NCBI GenBank assembly: GCA_944324905.1
Contig: CALUYB010000005.1
Coordinates: 1 to 64,000, forward strand
Source: Candidatus Gastranaerophilales bacterium
GTDB lineage: Bacteria; Cyanobacteriota; Vampirovibrionia; Gastranaerophilales; Gastranaerophilaceae
Length of the DNA: 64,000 nucleotides
Direction: 5' to 3'
Shown here: piece by piece, positions 6,558 to 16,585 of the stretch
Layout: each line of letters begins with the position of its first letter
Numbering within the stretch: the stretch's first letter is position 1
Notes under the pieces: model-generated
The model's input: the letters and a program-made list of their open reading frames with translations, nothing else
Database searches by the model: none
What the model was told of the DNA's origin: nothing
Made by a program: the position numbers and the translations under genes

Positions 6558-7119
6558 GCGGTTGTTCTATATAAATGCCTTCTCCGCCCATATATTCAAC
6601 TTGTTTGCCATCTAAATATAAATAAACAGGCTTTTTGGTATTAAAAGAATCAACCGTTAGTTTTATCTGTTTTATTCTGTTTTGAATACTTTTTGTTCCG
6701 CCGCCATATTCAAAATTACGCGTCAAATTGACGATAATTTTGCCATTTTCATCTTTTACCCACATTAACTTTACATCATTTGGTATTTCAGAATAAACAC
6801 CGCGTGCTGTTTCGTATTTTGTAGGGCCTTTTAAAAGTTCTTCTATGGCGTTTTCTAATGTTGCATTTTGTGTTTGCCTTTCAACGTAATGCACCGTGTT
6901 TTCATCGCTCATAAAGCAAATTTTCATTTTCTGCATTTGCGGTTGTTGAGTTTCTTCTTTTTTTATTTGATTTAATTTTTCATATTTATCGGTTTTTTGG
7001 CTAACGGTTGTTTTATTTGTATCCAGCGGCTGGTAACTTTCCTTGCCTAAAAATACATACACATAGTAGCCTGCGCATATTATCAAGCAAACAATTACAG
7101 TTCTTATAAAAACACCCAT
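6550..7119 (-). CDS. GerMN domain membrane-anchored protein
   Basis: 189 residues: an N-terminal membrane anchor (about 5-24), a Lys/Gln-rich linker to about 65, then a GerMN domain (YVERQTQNATLENAIEELLKGP, NGKIIVNLTRNF, QIKLTVDSF, PVYLYLDGKQV). GerMN domains occur in spore germination proteins and in many non-sporulating bacteria as extracytoplasmic, peptidoglycan-associated modules. GGAG lies about 9 nt upstream of the ATG. It follows truB by 4 bp in the same direction. Confidence 0.82.
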   Translation of the reverse strand: MGVFIRTVIVCLIICAGYYVYVFLGKESYQPLDTNKTTVSQKTDKYEKLNQIKKEETQQPQMQKMKICFMSDENTVHYVERQTQNATLENAIEELLKGPTKYETARGVYSEIPNDVKLMWVKDENGKIIVNLTRNFEYGGGTKSIQNRIKQIKLTVDSFNTKKPVYLYLDGKQVEYMGGEGIYIEQPLN

Positions 7120-7123
7120 TATT

Positions 7124-7981
7124 CTACTCCGATTTAAAAACCTTTTCCATTTTTAATATATTATCCGATAAATTTGCAATTGAAACAAGTCTATTGTTAA
7201 AAATTAACATATATTTTTTATCGTTCGACTTATTGATATTGCATTCAAGCGAATTGCCGTTAATTACCTTTCTATACTGGTTTTCATTTATTTCCAATTT
7301 GTTTAGATTTAAAACATCGATTGGGTTTAGTGCAAAATTTTCTATATCAGGCGATATTTTAACAGAATTTTCAATATAAAAATTTCCCGCCTTTGTTCTT
7401 GTTAAGTCGCTCATATATGCTCCACAGCCGAGTTTTTCGCCAATATCTCTTATAAGTGAGCGAATATATGTGCCTTTTGAACAGTGAACTAAAATTTCCG
7501 CTTTATCAGGTTGGCTAAAATTTAAAAGCTTAATTTTATATATTTCAACTTCACGCGGTTTGATTTCGGGAAGTTCTTTATTCTGTCGGGACAAGTCGCA
7601 AAGCTTTTTGCCCTTTACCTTTATTGCGCTGTATTTGGGTGGAATTTGTGAAATTTTTCCTTTAAATAAATTGAGGGCTTGCAAGAGTTCATCTTTTGAA
7701 AAATCAGGCTTTTTTATAAAAGTTTTTTCACCTTCTTCGTCCTCTGTAGCAGATGTGTAGCCAAACTTTATTTGTGCAATATATTCTTTATCATCGTCAA
7801 GGTATTCTAACAGCCTTGAGGCGTTGCCAACAGCAACCTGCAGTACTCCTTGCGCCAGTGGGTCAAGAGTGCCTGAATGTCCGATTTTTTTAATGTTTAA
7901 AATTTTTCTTAACTTGTGTATGACATCAAAAGATGTCATGCCTTTTTCTTTGTAGACATTTAAAAAATACATCGGCAACAT
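7124..7981 (-). CDS. truB: tRNA pseudouridine-55 synthase
   Basis: 285 residues. The catalytic Asp40 is in GHSGTLDPLAQG; KEYIAQIKFGYTSATED, PPKYSAIKVKGK and CSKGTYIRSLIRDIGEKLG are the standard TruB motifs. It converts U55 to pseudouridine in the T loop of tRNAs. It sits in the conserved infB-rbfA-truB order. ATG codons at 7981 and 7972 are both possible starts; neither has a strong ribosome binding site, which suggests coupling to rbfA, ending 7 bp upstream. Confidence 0.95.
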   Translation of the reverse strand: MLPMYFLNVYKEKGMTSFDVIHKLRKILNIKKIGHSGTLDPLAQGVLQVAVGNASRLLEYLDDDKEYIAQIKFGYTSATEDEEGEKTFIKKPDFSKDELLQALNLFKGKISQIPPKYSAIKVKGKKLCDLSRQNKELPEIKPREVEIYKIKLLNFSQPDKAEILVHCSKGTYIRSLIRDIGEKLGCGAYMSDLTRTKAGNFYIENSVKISPDIENFALNPIDVLNLNKLEINENQYRKVINGNSLECNINKSNDKKYMLIFNNRLVSIANLSDNILKMEKVFKSE

Positions 7982-7987
7982 AATGAA

Positions 7988-8341
7988 TTATTTTATTTCT
8001 CCGCGAGAAATTTTGTCAATTAATTCTGTTATTTTTGCACCGCGCTCAAGTGATTCATCCAGTATAAACAAAAGTGAAGGGGTGTGTCTTAGTCTTATTC
8101 TCTGTCCTACAGCATGGCGAATTCTTGGTGTATCTTTTTCAAGTGCAGCTTTTGTTAATTCTTTTGTTTTTTCATCGCCAAAAACGCTGTAAAATACTCT
8201 TGCGGCTGAGTTATCCGGTGATACATCAACATCAGTAATTGATACAATACCCGCAATTTTTGGGTCTTTTATTTCTGTACGCAAAATGTCCGAAATTTCA
8301 CGCATCAGGGCTTTTCTAACTCTTTCGTTTCTTAAAGACAT
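7988..8341 (-). CDS. rbfA: Ribosome-binding factor A
   Basis: 117 residues of the KH-like RbfA family (RVRKALMREISDILRTEIKDPKI at the start, ARVFYSVFG, LRHTPSLLFILDESLERG). It binds the 30S subunit and helps 16S rRNA maturation. It lies 9 bp after infB and 7 bp before truB, the usual arrangement. Confidence 0.95.
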   Translation of the reverse strand: MSLRNERVRKALMREISDILRTEIKDPKIAGIVSITDVDVSPDNSAARVFYSVFGDEKTKELTKAALEKDTPRIRHAVGQRIRLRHTPSLLFILDESLERGAKITELIDKISRGEIK

Positions 8342-8350
8342 TTTAATATC

Positions 8351-10861
8351 CTATACCAATGTCACTCTTTCGACTTCTTTTGTGGTTGAAACTTCAATTA
8401 TGTCGCCTTCTTGAATGTCGTTGAATTTTGCAAAAGAAATACCGCATTCAAAACCTGTTGCAACTTCTTTAACGTCATCCTTAAAGCGTTTTAGCTGATC
8501 GATTTCACCTTTGAATATTTGTTCGCCGTTTCTTATTAGAACTGCTGTTTTTGAGCGAACAATTTTACCTTCAAGCACATAGCAGCCTGCAATACGGTTT
8601 GTTTTGCCAACTGTAAATACTTGTCTTACCTCAGCTTTGCCAAGTTCAACTTCTTCTATTTCAGGCTCAAGCAATGAAAGCATAGTTTTTTCAACATCTT
8701 CAAGAACTTGATAGATAATGTCATACTTTTTAATCTGCACTTTTTCTTTATCAGCAGCTATAAGCGCGTTTGCATCTTCTTTTACCGTAAAGCCCATAAT
8801 TATTGCGCCTGATGCGGATGCAAGCATAACATCGGCTTCTGAGATATCACCTACGCCAACGTGAATGATTTTAGGTATAATTTTTGTTGATTTAACGTTT
8901 TGAATAGCCTGTGAAACAGCTTCAGCCGAGCCATGGGTATTTGCCTTGATAATAAGATTCAGATTTTTAATTTCATCGTTATTAAGTGTTTCTTTTTTGA
9001 TGTGTGCAGCTGTCATTGCCTCAAGTCTTGTTGAGCGTTCTTTTTGTTTGCGCTCTTGAACAATTTGGCGCATAACTTTTTCATTTTCTACAGCTTCAAA
9101 CGTATCTCCTGCCTGAGGCACTTCGTTTAAACCAAGTATTTCAACAGGAGTAGAAGGGCCTGCAGCCTTTACCCTTCTGCCTGAATCATCAAGTAATGCC
9201 CTAACTTTTCCGCCAACTGTGCCAACAACAATTGAATCACCGATTTTAAGCGTTCCGTTTTGAACAAGCATTGTTGCAACAGGCCCTTTGCCTTTATCAA
9301 GATTGGCTTCAATTATAACGCCTGTAGCAGGGCATTTTTCAACAGCTTTTAGTTCTTGCATATCGGCAACAAGCAAGATGTATTCTAAAAGCTCATCAAT
9401 TCCTGTTTTTTGTAGTGCCGAAACAGGCACGCAAATTGTATCTCCGCCCCATTTTTCAGGTACAAGCCCATGTTCTGTCATTTGTTGCAGTACTCTATCT
9501 GGATCAGCGTCAGGTTTATCCATTTTGTTTACTGCTACAATAATTGGCACGTTTGCTGATTTTGCGTGATTAATTGCTTCAATTGTTTGAGGCATAACGC
9601 CATCGTCCGCTGCAACTACAAGTATTGCAATATCAGTTGATTGCGCACCGCGAGCTCTCATTTGAGTAAAGGCTTCATGACCCGGGGTGTCTATGAAAAC
9701 TATTTTTCTATCATCCAGCCATACGGTGTATGCACCTATACTTTGAGTAATTCCGCCAACTTCTGTTGATACAATTTTGTGTTTTGAAGCACGAATTGAA
9801 TCTAAAAGCGTTGTTTTGCCATGGTCAACGTGTCCCATAATCGTAACAACGGGAGCGCGTTTAACAAGCATTTTTTCATCTGCATTTAGAAGGTATTTAT
9901 TTTTTTCTTCCTTCATTGTTTCTTCTTCAATAAATGCGTCAAGGTCTTCGTCTAAAACTTCTATTTCAAAGTTTTGCGCAGCCTTTTTAGCAGTTTCTAC
10001 GTCAATTGGTGAGTTAACAGTCACCATTATTCCTTGCATCATTAAGAATTTAATAATTTCAGCAGGAGTTTTTTTGATTTTATCTGATAATTCACCAACA
10101 GTCATTGGTCTGTTGATTACTACCGATTTGACCTCTTCAACTGCTTGTGTTTCTTGAACATGTTTTTTATGCTTTGATTGAACAGCTTTTTCGAGGCTTA
10201 TTCTTTCTTGTTCTTCTTCTTTATTGTTGTAGCCTCGTTCTTTCTTTTTCTTTTTGTTTCTTGAATCTTGATTTGCATATATATCTTGAGAAATTATATG
10301 TCGTTTAATAGGGGTTCTTGGTGGTTGTTGTTCGGTTGGTTTTTTTTGTTTTTCTTCTTTTTTTGATTTTTCTTCAGAATTTTGCGTATTTTGTTGTTTT
10401 GCAAAATTCTTTTTAGTAAGTGAGGGTATATTTTCAACTTTGTTTATAACCGGTTCTTTTTTAGACTCTTTTTCAAGCTCGGGCTTTGTAATTTTTGTGG
10501 GGGCTGGAGCTTTTTTTGGAGCAGGACGAACTATTTCAAGCCTTGATTTTAGTTTAGGTTCTGCAGCTTCAACTTTTTTAGACTCTTGAGATGTTTTAGT
10601 TATTTCAACTTTGTTTTTAACTTTTTCTTCTTGCTTTTGAGGCTCATCTTCGGCTTTTGTTTTTTGTTTTTTAACAATAAAAGCTTTTGGTTTTGCTTTT
10701 TTTTCATCTTTTTTGTTATATAAAGCCTTAATTTTATCAATATTTGCTTCACTAACTGTTGCGCTATGCGATTTTAGTACAATTCCAAGTTTTGTATTAG
10801 CCTTTTCGATTAGCTCTTTTGCTGTTGTATTAAGTTCTTTTGCGAGTTCGTGTACTCTCAT
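8351..10861 (-). CDS. infB: Translation initiation factor IF-2
   Basis: 836 residues. There is an N-terminal IF2N domain (1-50), a long Lys/Glu/Pro-rich low-complexity linker (about 55-240), a second IF2N domain (TVGELSDKIKKTPAEIIKFLMMQG), then the GTPase with GHVDHGKTT near 345, DTPGHEAF near 391 and NKMD near 445, and C-terminal domains II-IV. It places initiator tRNA on the 30S subunit and promotes subunit joining. GGAG stands 6 nt before the ATG. It is the first gene of the infB-rbfA-truB operon. Confidence 0.97.
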   Translation of the reverse strand: MRVHELAKELNTTAKELIEKANTKLGIVLKSHSATVSEANIDKIKALYNKKDEKKAKPKAFIVKKQKTKAEDEPQKQEEKVKNKVEITKTSQESKKVEAAEPKLKSRLEIVRPAPKKAPAPTKITKPELEKESKKEPVINKVENIPSLTKKNFAKQQNTQNSEEKSKKEEKQKKPTEQQPPRTPIKRHIISQDIYANQDSRNKKKKKERGYNNKEEEQERISLEKAVQSKHKKHVQETQAVEEVKSVVINRPMTVGELSDKIKKTPAEIIKFLMMQGIMVTVNSPIDVETAKKAAQNFEIEVLDEDLDAFIEEETMKEEKNKYLLNADEKMLVKRAPVVTIMGHVDHGKTTLLDSIRASKHKIVSTEVGGITQSIGAYTVWLDDRKIVFIDTPGHEAFTQMRARGAQSTDIAILVVAADDGVMPQTIEAINHAKSANVPIIVAVNKMDKPDADPDRVLQQMTEHGLVPEKWGGDTICVPVSALQKTGIDELLEYILLVADMQELKAVEKCPATGVIIEANLDKGKGPVATMLVQNGTLKIGDSIVVGTVGGKVRALLDDSGRRVKAAGPSTPVEILGLNEVPQAGDTFEAVENEKVMRQIVQERKQKERSTRLEAMTAAHIKKETLNNDEIKNLNLIIKANTHGSAEAVSQAIQNVKSTKIIPKIIHVGVGDISEADVMLASASGAIIMGFTVKEDANALIAADKEKVQIKKYDIIYQVLEDVEKTMLSLLEPEIEEVELGKAEVRQVFTVGKTNRIAGCYVLEGKIVRSKTAVLIRNGEQIFKGEIDQLKRFKDDVKEVATGFECGISFAKFNDIQEGDIIEVSTTKEVERVTLV

Positions 10862-10939
10862 TATGCTCCAATATTAACTTTCTTACTACTTATACTATTA
10901 TTAATAACACAAGCATAACATTTAGTACAGTTTTTTAAA

Positions 10940-12202
10940 CTATTTTGTGAAGCTTGCTGTTAAATAATCTATCATTGTCCATTGGGATCGCATGTTTTTT
11001 CTGGCTAAAATCTGTATTTCGGCATGGTCTGAGAACAAATTGTATGATGATGTTTTGATTGGTATCTTTATATTGCGTAATGTTTTGTTTGCTTCAAGGG
11101 GGTTATTTTTATCTATTATTTTTGTGCTTGTTTCAACTATTTTGCCACCTTGAGGGTTTATGATAAGTAGAATAAATAAATTATCCACTGTGTATTTTGT
11201 GTTATTTGTAATGTCAAATATTATGCTGTATTGCTTTTCCCCTATTAAAAATTTCCTTTTTGAAACTACTTGGAAGTTTTTTATTTCTAAATCACCCTTG
11301 TAGATATTGTTGTTAATAATTTTTCTTTTAAAATTATCCAGTTTCAATCCGTAAAAACGTGATTTTGAGTACTCTCCTTCTTCTTTACATCTGTCAATTA
11401 ATTTGTTAAGCAGTTTGTTGTAAATTTCAACATTTACTATTTCAGGTTTTATACCAAAGGCATTTTCTATGTATTTTAAAGCCTTTTCATCGTTGACATT
11501 TTGGTATATCAGCCCAAGTTTGTACATGGCATACGGATCGGGATAAATTTCCAGTGCATTTTCAAGCATTAAAATAGCATGATTGGGGTCGTTTTCATTT
11601 ATAAATTTCTCTGCATATTCATTGTATGCGTTTGCATAACCTACCTTTACCCTTTCTTCCAGTTTTACATCGGTATTTTTAGCGTATTTTAATGCCATTT
11701 TATAAATCTTTATAGAATTAGGATAATCTTCATCTTCAAGAAAATAATCGCCAAGTCTTGAATAAAATCTGGCTTTAAGCTCGTAATATTTTTTATTATT
11801 TTGGTCAGGGATTAATGAGATGTAAGCTATTGCGTCTTGATATTCTCTTTGTGAGGCGTAAAACATTGCAGCTTTATACAGTGCAAATGGATTATTGGGA
11901 GATTTTGTAAGCGCTTTTTCGTAATGAATTTGCGCATTTTGATAATCTTTTAAGACTTCATATAAAAACGCAATTTTTAAATTTATCATAAAATCATTAG
12001 GTTTTTGTCTTTCGAGATAAAAAAGCTCATCCAGACTTAGTCTGATGTTTGTAAGTTCTTTTATATGAAAATCTGTATCTTTTTTCTTACCTATATTTAG
12101 GCGCACGTCCAATACCATTATAGATACTACAATGGCTGCAACAAAAATTGTCCAAAAAATAGTTTTAATATACTCTGTTATTTCGTTTGTAGTTTTATTC
12201 AT
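10940..12202 (-). CDS. Membrane-anchored TPR protein
   Basis: About 420 residues: a transmembrane segment (about 14-34), five or six tetratricopeptide repeats (about 60-260, for example DYQNAQIHYEKALTKSPNNP and PNHAILMLENALEIYPDP), and a C-terminal beta-rich region ending near FSDHAEIQILARKN. It is probably a scaffold on the membrane; the partner is unknown. The start is placed at MNKTTN behind AGGAAG, overlapping the stop of the MgtC-like gene by 8 nt, so the two are translationally coupled. Confidence 0.65.
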   Translation of the reverse strand: MNKTTNEITEYIKTIFWTIFVAAIVVSIMVLDVRLNIGKKKDTDFHIKELTNIRLSLDELFYLERQKPNDFMINLKIAFLYEVLKDYQNAQIHYEKALTKSPNNPFALYKAAMFYASQREYQDAIAYISLIPDQNNKKYYELKARFYSRLGDYFLEDEDYPNSIKIYKMALKYAKNTDVKLEERVKVGYANAYNEYAEKFINENDPNHAILMLENALEIYPDPYAMYKLGLIYQNVNDEKALKYIENAFGIKPEIVNVEIYNKLLNKLIDRCKEEGEYSKSRFYGLKLDNFKRKIINNNIYKGDLEIKNFQVVSKRKFLIGEKQYSIIFDITNNTKYTVDNLFILLIINPQGGKIVETSTKIIDKNNPLEANKTLRNIKIPIKTSSYNLFSDHAEIQILARKNMRSQWTMIDYLTASFTK

Positions 12203-12893
12203 ATACTTCCTGTACTTCAAGCGAATTTAAGCACTCAAGATGTGCAAAAGCTTCGTTTATACTGTAAAGACTGCAATTTGTAAGCACTGTCAAGTTGATT
12301 TTCAAATCTGTTCCGTTTAATACTTTTTTATCCAGTTTTGTAATTCTTGTAAAGTATTTTTCTATGATTGTATTTATAACATCCGCATTTTTAATGCTCG
12401 TACTCAGCTTTATTTCAATGTTTCTGTAGTGTGAAATTCTTTGTTGTATAACTCTTTTTTCAAATATTCTAATCAAAATTAAAATAGCCATGGTTGAAAT
12501 AGTTGCAATGGTTGCAAGTGAAAACTCGCCCGTACCGCAAGCCATGCCGACTGCTGCACAAACCCATAATGTTGCAGCTGTTGTTATGCCCAAGATATTT
12601 GTTCCGCTTCGCATAACTGTACCTGCACCAATAAAACCAATACCTGTGATTATTTGTGCTGCAATACGTGCAGGGTCATTTGTTCCTACAAAACCTACTG
12701 TTTCTTGCATTTTAAAACCGTAAATTGAAAGAATTGTAAAAACACATGCTCCTGTGCAGACAAGAATGTGTGTGCGCAAGCCTGCAAATTTTCCTGTAAT
12801 TTCTCTCTCAAAGCCGAGTATAAAACCAAAAAATATTGATAATCCTATGCGCGAGAGTACCAGTATATTGTAATCGCCTATTAAATTTTCCAT
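12195..12893 (-). CDS. MgtC/SapB family membrane protein
   Basis: 232 residues. Four to five hydrophobic helices occupy about 1-140 with the family motifs GFILGFEREITGKFAGLRTHILVCTGACVFTIL and ITGIGFIGAGTVM, followed by a cytoplasmic ACT-like tail. MgtC relatives help survival under Mg2+ limitation and inside hosts by modulating other membrane proteins; the exact role here is not known. It is 7 bp after the permease gene and overlaps the TPR gene. Confidence 0.88.
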   Translation of the reverse strand: MENLIGDYNILVLSRIGLSIFFGFILGFEREITGKFAGLRTHILVCTGACVFTILSIYGFKMQETVGFVGTNDPARIAAQIITGIGFIGAGTVMRSGTNILGITTAATLWVCAAVGMACGTGEFSLATIATISTMAILILIRIFEKRVIQQRISHYRNIEIKLSTSIKNADVINTIIEKYFTRITKLDKKVLNGTDLKINLTVLTNCSLYSINEAFAHLECLNSLEVQEVYE

Positions 12894-12899
12894 GCTATC

Positions 12900-13964
12900 C
12901 TATTTGATTTCTGATTTTGGGTCTAATATATCCCTTATTGTATCGCCTATCAGGTTAAAAGACAAAACTGCAACAAAAATTAAAAATCCGGGGGTTAAAA
13001 GCCAAGGGCGATACATTATATTTGCAAATTCTTGCGCCTCTTTTAGCATATTTCCCCAGCTGGCATCAGGCTGTTGAATACCAAGTCCCAAAAAGCTAAG
13101 TCCGGATTCAGCTAGAATGTAACTTGGTACACTGAGCGTTATTGCAATAATTACGTAACTTGATGTCTGTGGCAATATGTGTTTTAAAATTATTCTTGTT
13201 TTTGACGCTCCTATCGAGCGTGCTGCGCGTACAAAATCCTGAGTTTTGATTGATAAAACCATTCCCCTTACAACACGAGAAAAGCCAGCCCAGCCAATTA
13301 AAGCTAAAATTACCGTTATGAGTAAAAACCTTTGTGAGCTTGTCATGCCTGATGGCAAGATGGCAGCAAGGATAATTAACAGGTAAAAGCTGGGTATAGA
13401 CATAATAGCTTCTGCAAATCTCATCATAAGCATGTCTGTTTTGCCGCCTAAATATCCTGCAATACCTCCATAAATTAAGCCAATCGGGAATGAGATGAAT
13501 AAAGCCAAAAATCCAATCGTTAGAGATACTTGCCCGCCATAGAGTAGTCGCGAAAAGTTGTCGCGTCCATTTATATCACAACCTAAGAGGAATAGCTCTC
13601 CGCCTTTTTCAACTCCAAAGAGATGTTTATCGGTCTTAAAAATTCCCAAAAATTTATACTCAAAACCTTTTGGAAATAATTTTATGTAATACTTTTGAGT
13701 TCTGTCTTGCACAAAGTACATTCTAAGCGTGTCTTTGTCAAATTTTCTTATGTAATTATAAGTATATGGTCTTGTTAATTTGCCCTCAGGGGTTATAAAA
13801 TAAACATTTGAGGGCGGGGCATAGGATAATTTGCGATTTGAATAATCTTTTGGATAGGGCGCAATGAAATTTGCTAAAAATATTGCAAGGTAAAGCCCGA
13901 TTAGAATTATTGATGATAAAACCGCAAATTTATCTTTTAAAAATTGTTTAAAAAAGTTTTTCAT
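12900..13964 (-). CDS. Peptide-type ABC transporter permease (OppC/DppC family)
   Basis: 354 residues with an N-terminal helix (about 15-35), a BPD_transp_1 domain with five helices and the EAA loop (RAARSIGASKTRIILKHILPQ), and a C-terminal GLSFLGLGIQQPDASWG motif typical of OppC. About 90 residues between the first helix and the permease core form a larger periplasmic insert than usual. It pairs with the permease at 13965-14930. No ATPase or binding protein is adjacent, but an OppD-type ATPase lies at 31501-32457. Imported substrate: peptides or nickel chelates are possible. Confidence 0.9.
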   Translation of the reverse strand: MKNFFKQFLKDKFAVLSSIILIGLYLAIFLANFIAPYPKDYSNRKLSYAPPSNVYFITPEGKLTRPYTYNYIRKFDKDTLRMYFVQDRTQKYYIKLFPKGFEYKFLGIFKTDKHLFGVEKGGELFLLGCDINGRDNFSRLLYGGQVSLTIGFLALFISFPIGLIYGGIAGYLGGKTDMLMMRFAEAIMSIPSFYLLIILAAILPSGMTSSQRFLLITVILALIGWAGFSRVVRGMVLSIKTQDFVRAARSIGASKTRIILKHILPQTSSYVIIAITLSVPSYILAESGLSFLGLGIQQPDASWGNMLKEAQEFANIMYRPWLLTPGFLIFVAVLSFNLIGDTIRDILDPKSEIK

Positions 13965-14930
13965 CTACAGCCTCACTCTCGGATCGGTTAATTTCAAGAG
14001 AATATCGGCTATTATGTTACCTAAAATCAACATAAAAGAGCCTATTACAAGGCTTGCCATAACAAGGTTTATATCTGATTTCATAACTGCTTCAAGTATC
14101 AGCCTGCCAAGTCCGGGGTATTGAAAAACGTATTCGGTAAGCGCTGCACCGCTTAAAAGTGCTGCAAATTCAAAACCCAAGAGCGTAACAAGCGGGTTTA
14201 TGGCGTTTCTCAGCGCATGCTTAACAATAACCTTAAAAGGTGTCAGCCCTTTTGCTTTTGCAAATTTTACATAGTCACTGTCTAATACATCAAGTAAATT
14301 TGAGCGCATTTGTCTTGAAAGCCCTGCAAGAGAGATTGTAGTCAGAACAAGTGTGGGCAAAAATAGGTGATGTGCGATATCTAAAATTTTTTGCCACGTA
14401 TTGAAACTTGAAAAATTCGGACATGTTAGCCCGCCTATTGGAAACCAGCCTGTTTTTTGGGCAAAAATTAATAAAAGTATTGCAAAAAAGAATGAAGGTA
14501 TCGCCATGCCAACACTTGATAGAACCGTTAAAATTCTATCAAAGGAGCTTCTGTAATTTAGTGCTGCAATTATTCCTAAGGGAATACCAATTATCCAAGT
14601 CCAAAAGATGACATTTAAAGAGAGTAATATGGTGTTAAGGGCCCTTTCTTTTATTTTAGAGCTTACTTTTTCGCCACTTACTGTTGTGCCCATGTTCCCC
14701 CTGATAAAGTTTTTGCCCCAGATGAAATACTGTACAATTATTGGTTTATCAAGCCCGAGGCGGATTTTTTCGGCTTCAAGAGTTTGTTTTGTAATCGAGG
14801 GGTTTAATTTTAATTCAGCCAAAGGGTCGACAGGCGAGAGCCTAATTAAAAAGAAACTTATAAAGGATACAATTATAATGATTGGTATCCCCTGCAGCAA
14901 TCTTTTAAATATATAGCTCCATATTGACAT
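13965..14930 (-). CDS. Peptide-type ABC transporter permease (OppB/DppB family)
   Basis: 321 residues, six transmembrane helices. The N-terminal IFKRLLQGIPIIIIVSFISF and RLSPVDPL motifs, LGLDKPIIVQYFIW, and the EAA loop KGLTPFKVIVKHALRNAINPLVT are typical of OppB/DppB. It heads the pair with the OppC-type gene (adjacent, no gap). Confidence 0.9.
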   Translation of the reverse strand: MSIWSYIFKRLLQGIPIIIIVSFISFFLIRLSPVDPLAELKLNPSITKQTLEAEKIRLGLDKPIIVQYFIWGKNFIRGNMGTTVSGEKVSSKIKERALNTILLSLNVIFWTWIIGIPLGIIAALNYRSSFDRILTVLSSVGMAIPSFFFAILLLIFAQKTGWFPIGGLTCPNFSSFNTWQKILDIAHHLFLPTLVLTTISLAGLSRQMRSNLLDVLDSDYVKFAKAKGLTPFKVIVKHALRNAINPLVTLLGFEFAALLSGAALTEYVFQYPGLGRLILEAVMKSDINLVMASLVIGSFMLILGNIIADILLKLTDPRVRL

Positions 14931-14965
14931 AGAATAACTTTACAATAAAATTTTAAAAAATATCA

Positions 14966-16585
14966 TTAGTCAAAAAGATTATTTAATCTTTCTTGAATTT
15001 CTTGCGGGTCAATTTCTTCTGTTATTGAATTTACATCGTAAGCCAGTTGGTAATATTTTGCAGCTTCGATTTTTTCTCCCTTTAGAGCATATGCTCTACC
15101 TAAATTGTAATATGCAAGTGCGTAATTTGGATTTGCTTCTGCAGCGTGTTTAAAGCAGTCTATGGCATTTGCAATGTGTGCTAAATCATCAAGATAAATA
15201 ACACCCAAGTTATTGTGCGCAATGTCATAATTAGGGTCGTATTTAATTGAAAGTTTATACTCTTTTATAGCTTCTGTTAAATCGCCCATGCCCCAGTACA
15301 AATAGCCCATATTGCAGTGAATTTTTGCATTATTTGGTTCAAGTTCAAGTGCGCGCCTGTAAACTATTAAGGCGTTTTTGTAGTCTTCAGCATCGTAAAA
15401 TGCACTGCCTAAGCTGACATATATGTCAATTTCTTTTGGCGCCAAGAGGTGTGCAATATGAAAGGATGAAATTGCAGCTTGCATGTTTTTGGTCACATTT
15501 TGCTGAATATAGCCTAAAGTTTGCGCTACAAGGCTTGTCCAGTCCGCTTTAGGATTTAGAGTAATTGCGCTTTGATAGTGCGAAATTGCTTCATCAATTT
15601 CGCCTTTCATAAAATATAAATTAGCTACATTGCTGTATAGTACAGCGTTATTTGGGTGTATTGATATAAATTTCTTGTATGCAATAATTGCATTGTCATA
15701 GTCGCCCATTTCCTCATATGCCTGCACAAGTCCTGAGTATGCGCTAAAACATAGTGAATCTATCCAGCGTGCCATTTTGTATTCAACAATTGCTTCTTCG
15801 TGTTTTCCAACGGCTCTATAGACGTCACCTAAAAGCGCATATAAAGGTGCAAACCCCGGCATTTTATCAATTGCTTCAGAATAAATACCGATTGCTTTTT
15901 CATAGTCTTTTAGTGCGTAAAATTTGTAGGCATTAACTAATTTTGGAAATACTGTAATTATTTTTGATTTATTGTAAACATCCTTAATTGCCTCTTTATC
16001 AAAAGGCAGGGTTAAAAGTGATAAAAATAATTCTATCCAGCTTTGTATTTTTGTTTTTGTAGATTTAAAAAATAACGCTTTTAGTAGTCTGTATTTTAAA
16101 TAGTGTATTCTGGATGACTTAAATAATGTGTGTTTTAGCGCCTCATTTGCTTCATCAAGCGCATCTTGATAGCAATCTTTTTTCTTTAATGATTGAGCTA
16201 TCATGTAGTGACACTGCGCATTGTTTGCACCTTTTGTAATTGCAAGATTAAAATAATTTATCGCCCTATCCAATTCGCCTTTATGGTAAAAAGCAAAGCC
16301 TATTTTGTAGTAAATTTGCGGGTCGTCAATAAGGCTTTCGGCAGCCCTTTGATATTGTGTAATTGCTTCATCTATGTACTGTTTTGCCTGATAAACATCT
16401 AAATGCCAATCCATATATAAATCGCCAAGGCGTACACACAGAGCGGTATTGGACGGTTCATTCATAAGAACAGATTGGCAATATTCTATTGCCTTTTGTA
16501 TTTGACCGCTTTTTGTAAGCTTATTTATTTTTTTGTTTATTTCATTAATGGTTTTCAACTTTTGCTCCAATGTGTTAGCCTGCAT
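14966..16585 (-). CDS. TPR repeat protein
   Basis: About 539 residues made almost wholly of tetratricopeptide repeats (about 12-14 copies such as PQIYYKIGFAFYHKGELDRAINYFNLA and PNYDIAHNNLGVIYLDD). It has no signal peptide or membrane segment, so it is probably a cytoplasmic scaffold. The ATG at 16585 overlaps the end of the PilZ gene (16575), so the two are likely cotranscribed; a GTG one codon earlier is an alternative. Its function is unknown; the coupling to a c-di-GMP receptor hints at pilus or surface regulation. Confidence 0.8.
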   Translation of the reverse strand: MQANTLEQKLKTINEINKKINKLTKSGQIQKAIEYCQSVLMNEPSNTALCVRLGDLYMDWHLDVYQAKQYIDEAITQYQRAAESLIDDPQIYYKIGFAFYHKGELDRAINYFNLAITKGANNAQCHYMIAQSLKKKDCYQDALDEANEALKHTLFKSSRIHYLKYRLLKALFFKSTKTKIQSWIELFLSLLTLPFDKEAIKDVYNKSKIITVFPKLVNAYKFYALKDYEKAIGIYSEAIDKMPGFAPLYALLGDVYRAVGKHEEAIVEYKMARWIDSLCFSAYSGLVQAYEEMGDYDNAIIAYKKFISIHPNNAVLYSNVANLYFMKGEIDEAISHYQSAITLNPKADWTSLVAQTLGYIQQNVTKNMQAAISSFHIAHLLAPKEIDIYVSLGSAFYDAEDYKNALIVYRRALELEPNNAKIHCNMGYLYWGMGDLTEAIKEYKLSIKYDPNYDIAHNNLGVIYLDDLAHIANAIDCFKHAAEANPNYALAYYNLGRAYALKGEKIEAAKYYQLAYDVNSITEEIDPQEIQERLNNLFD

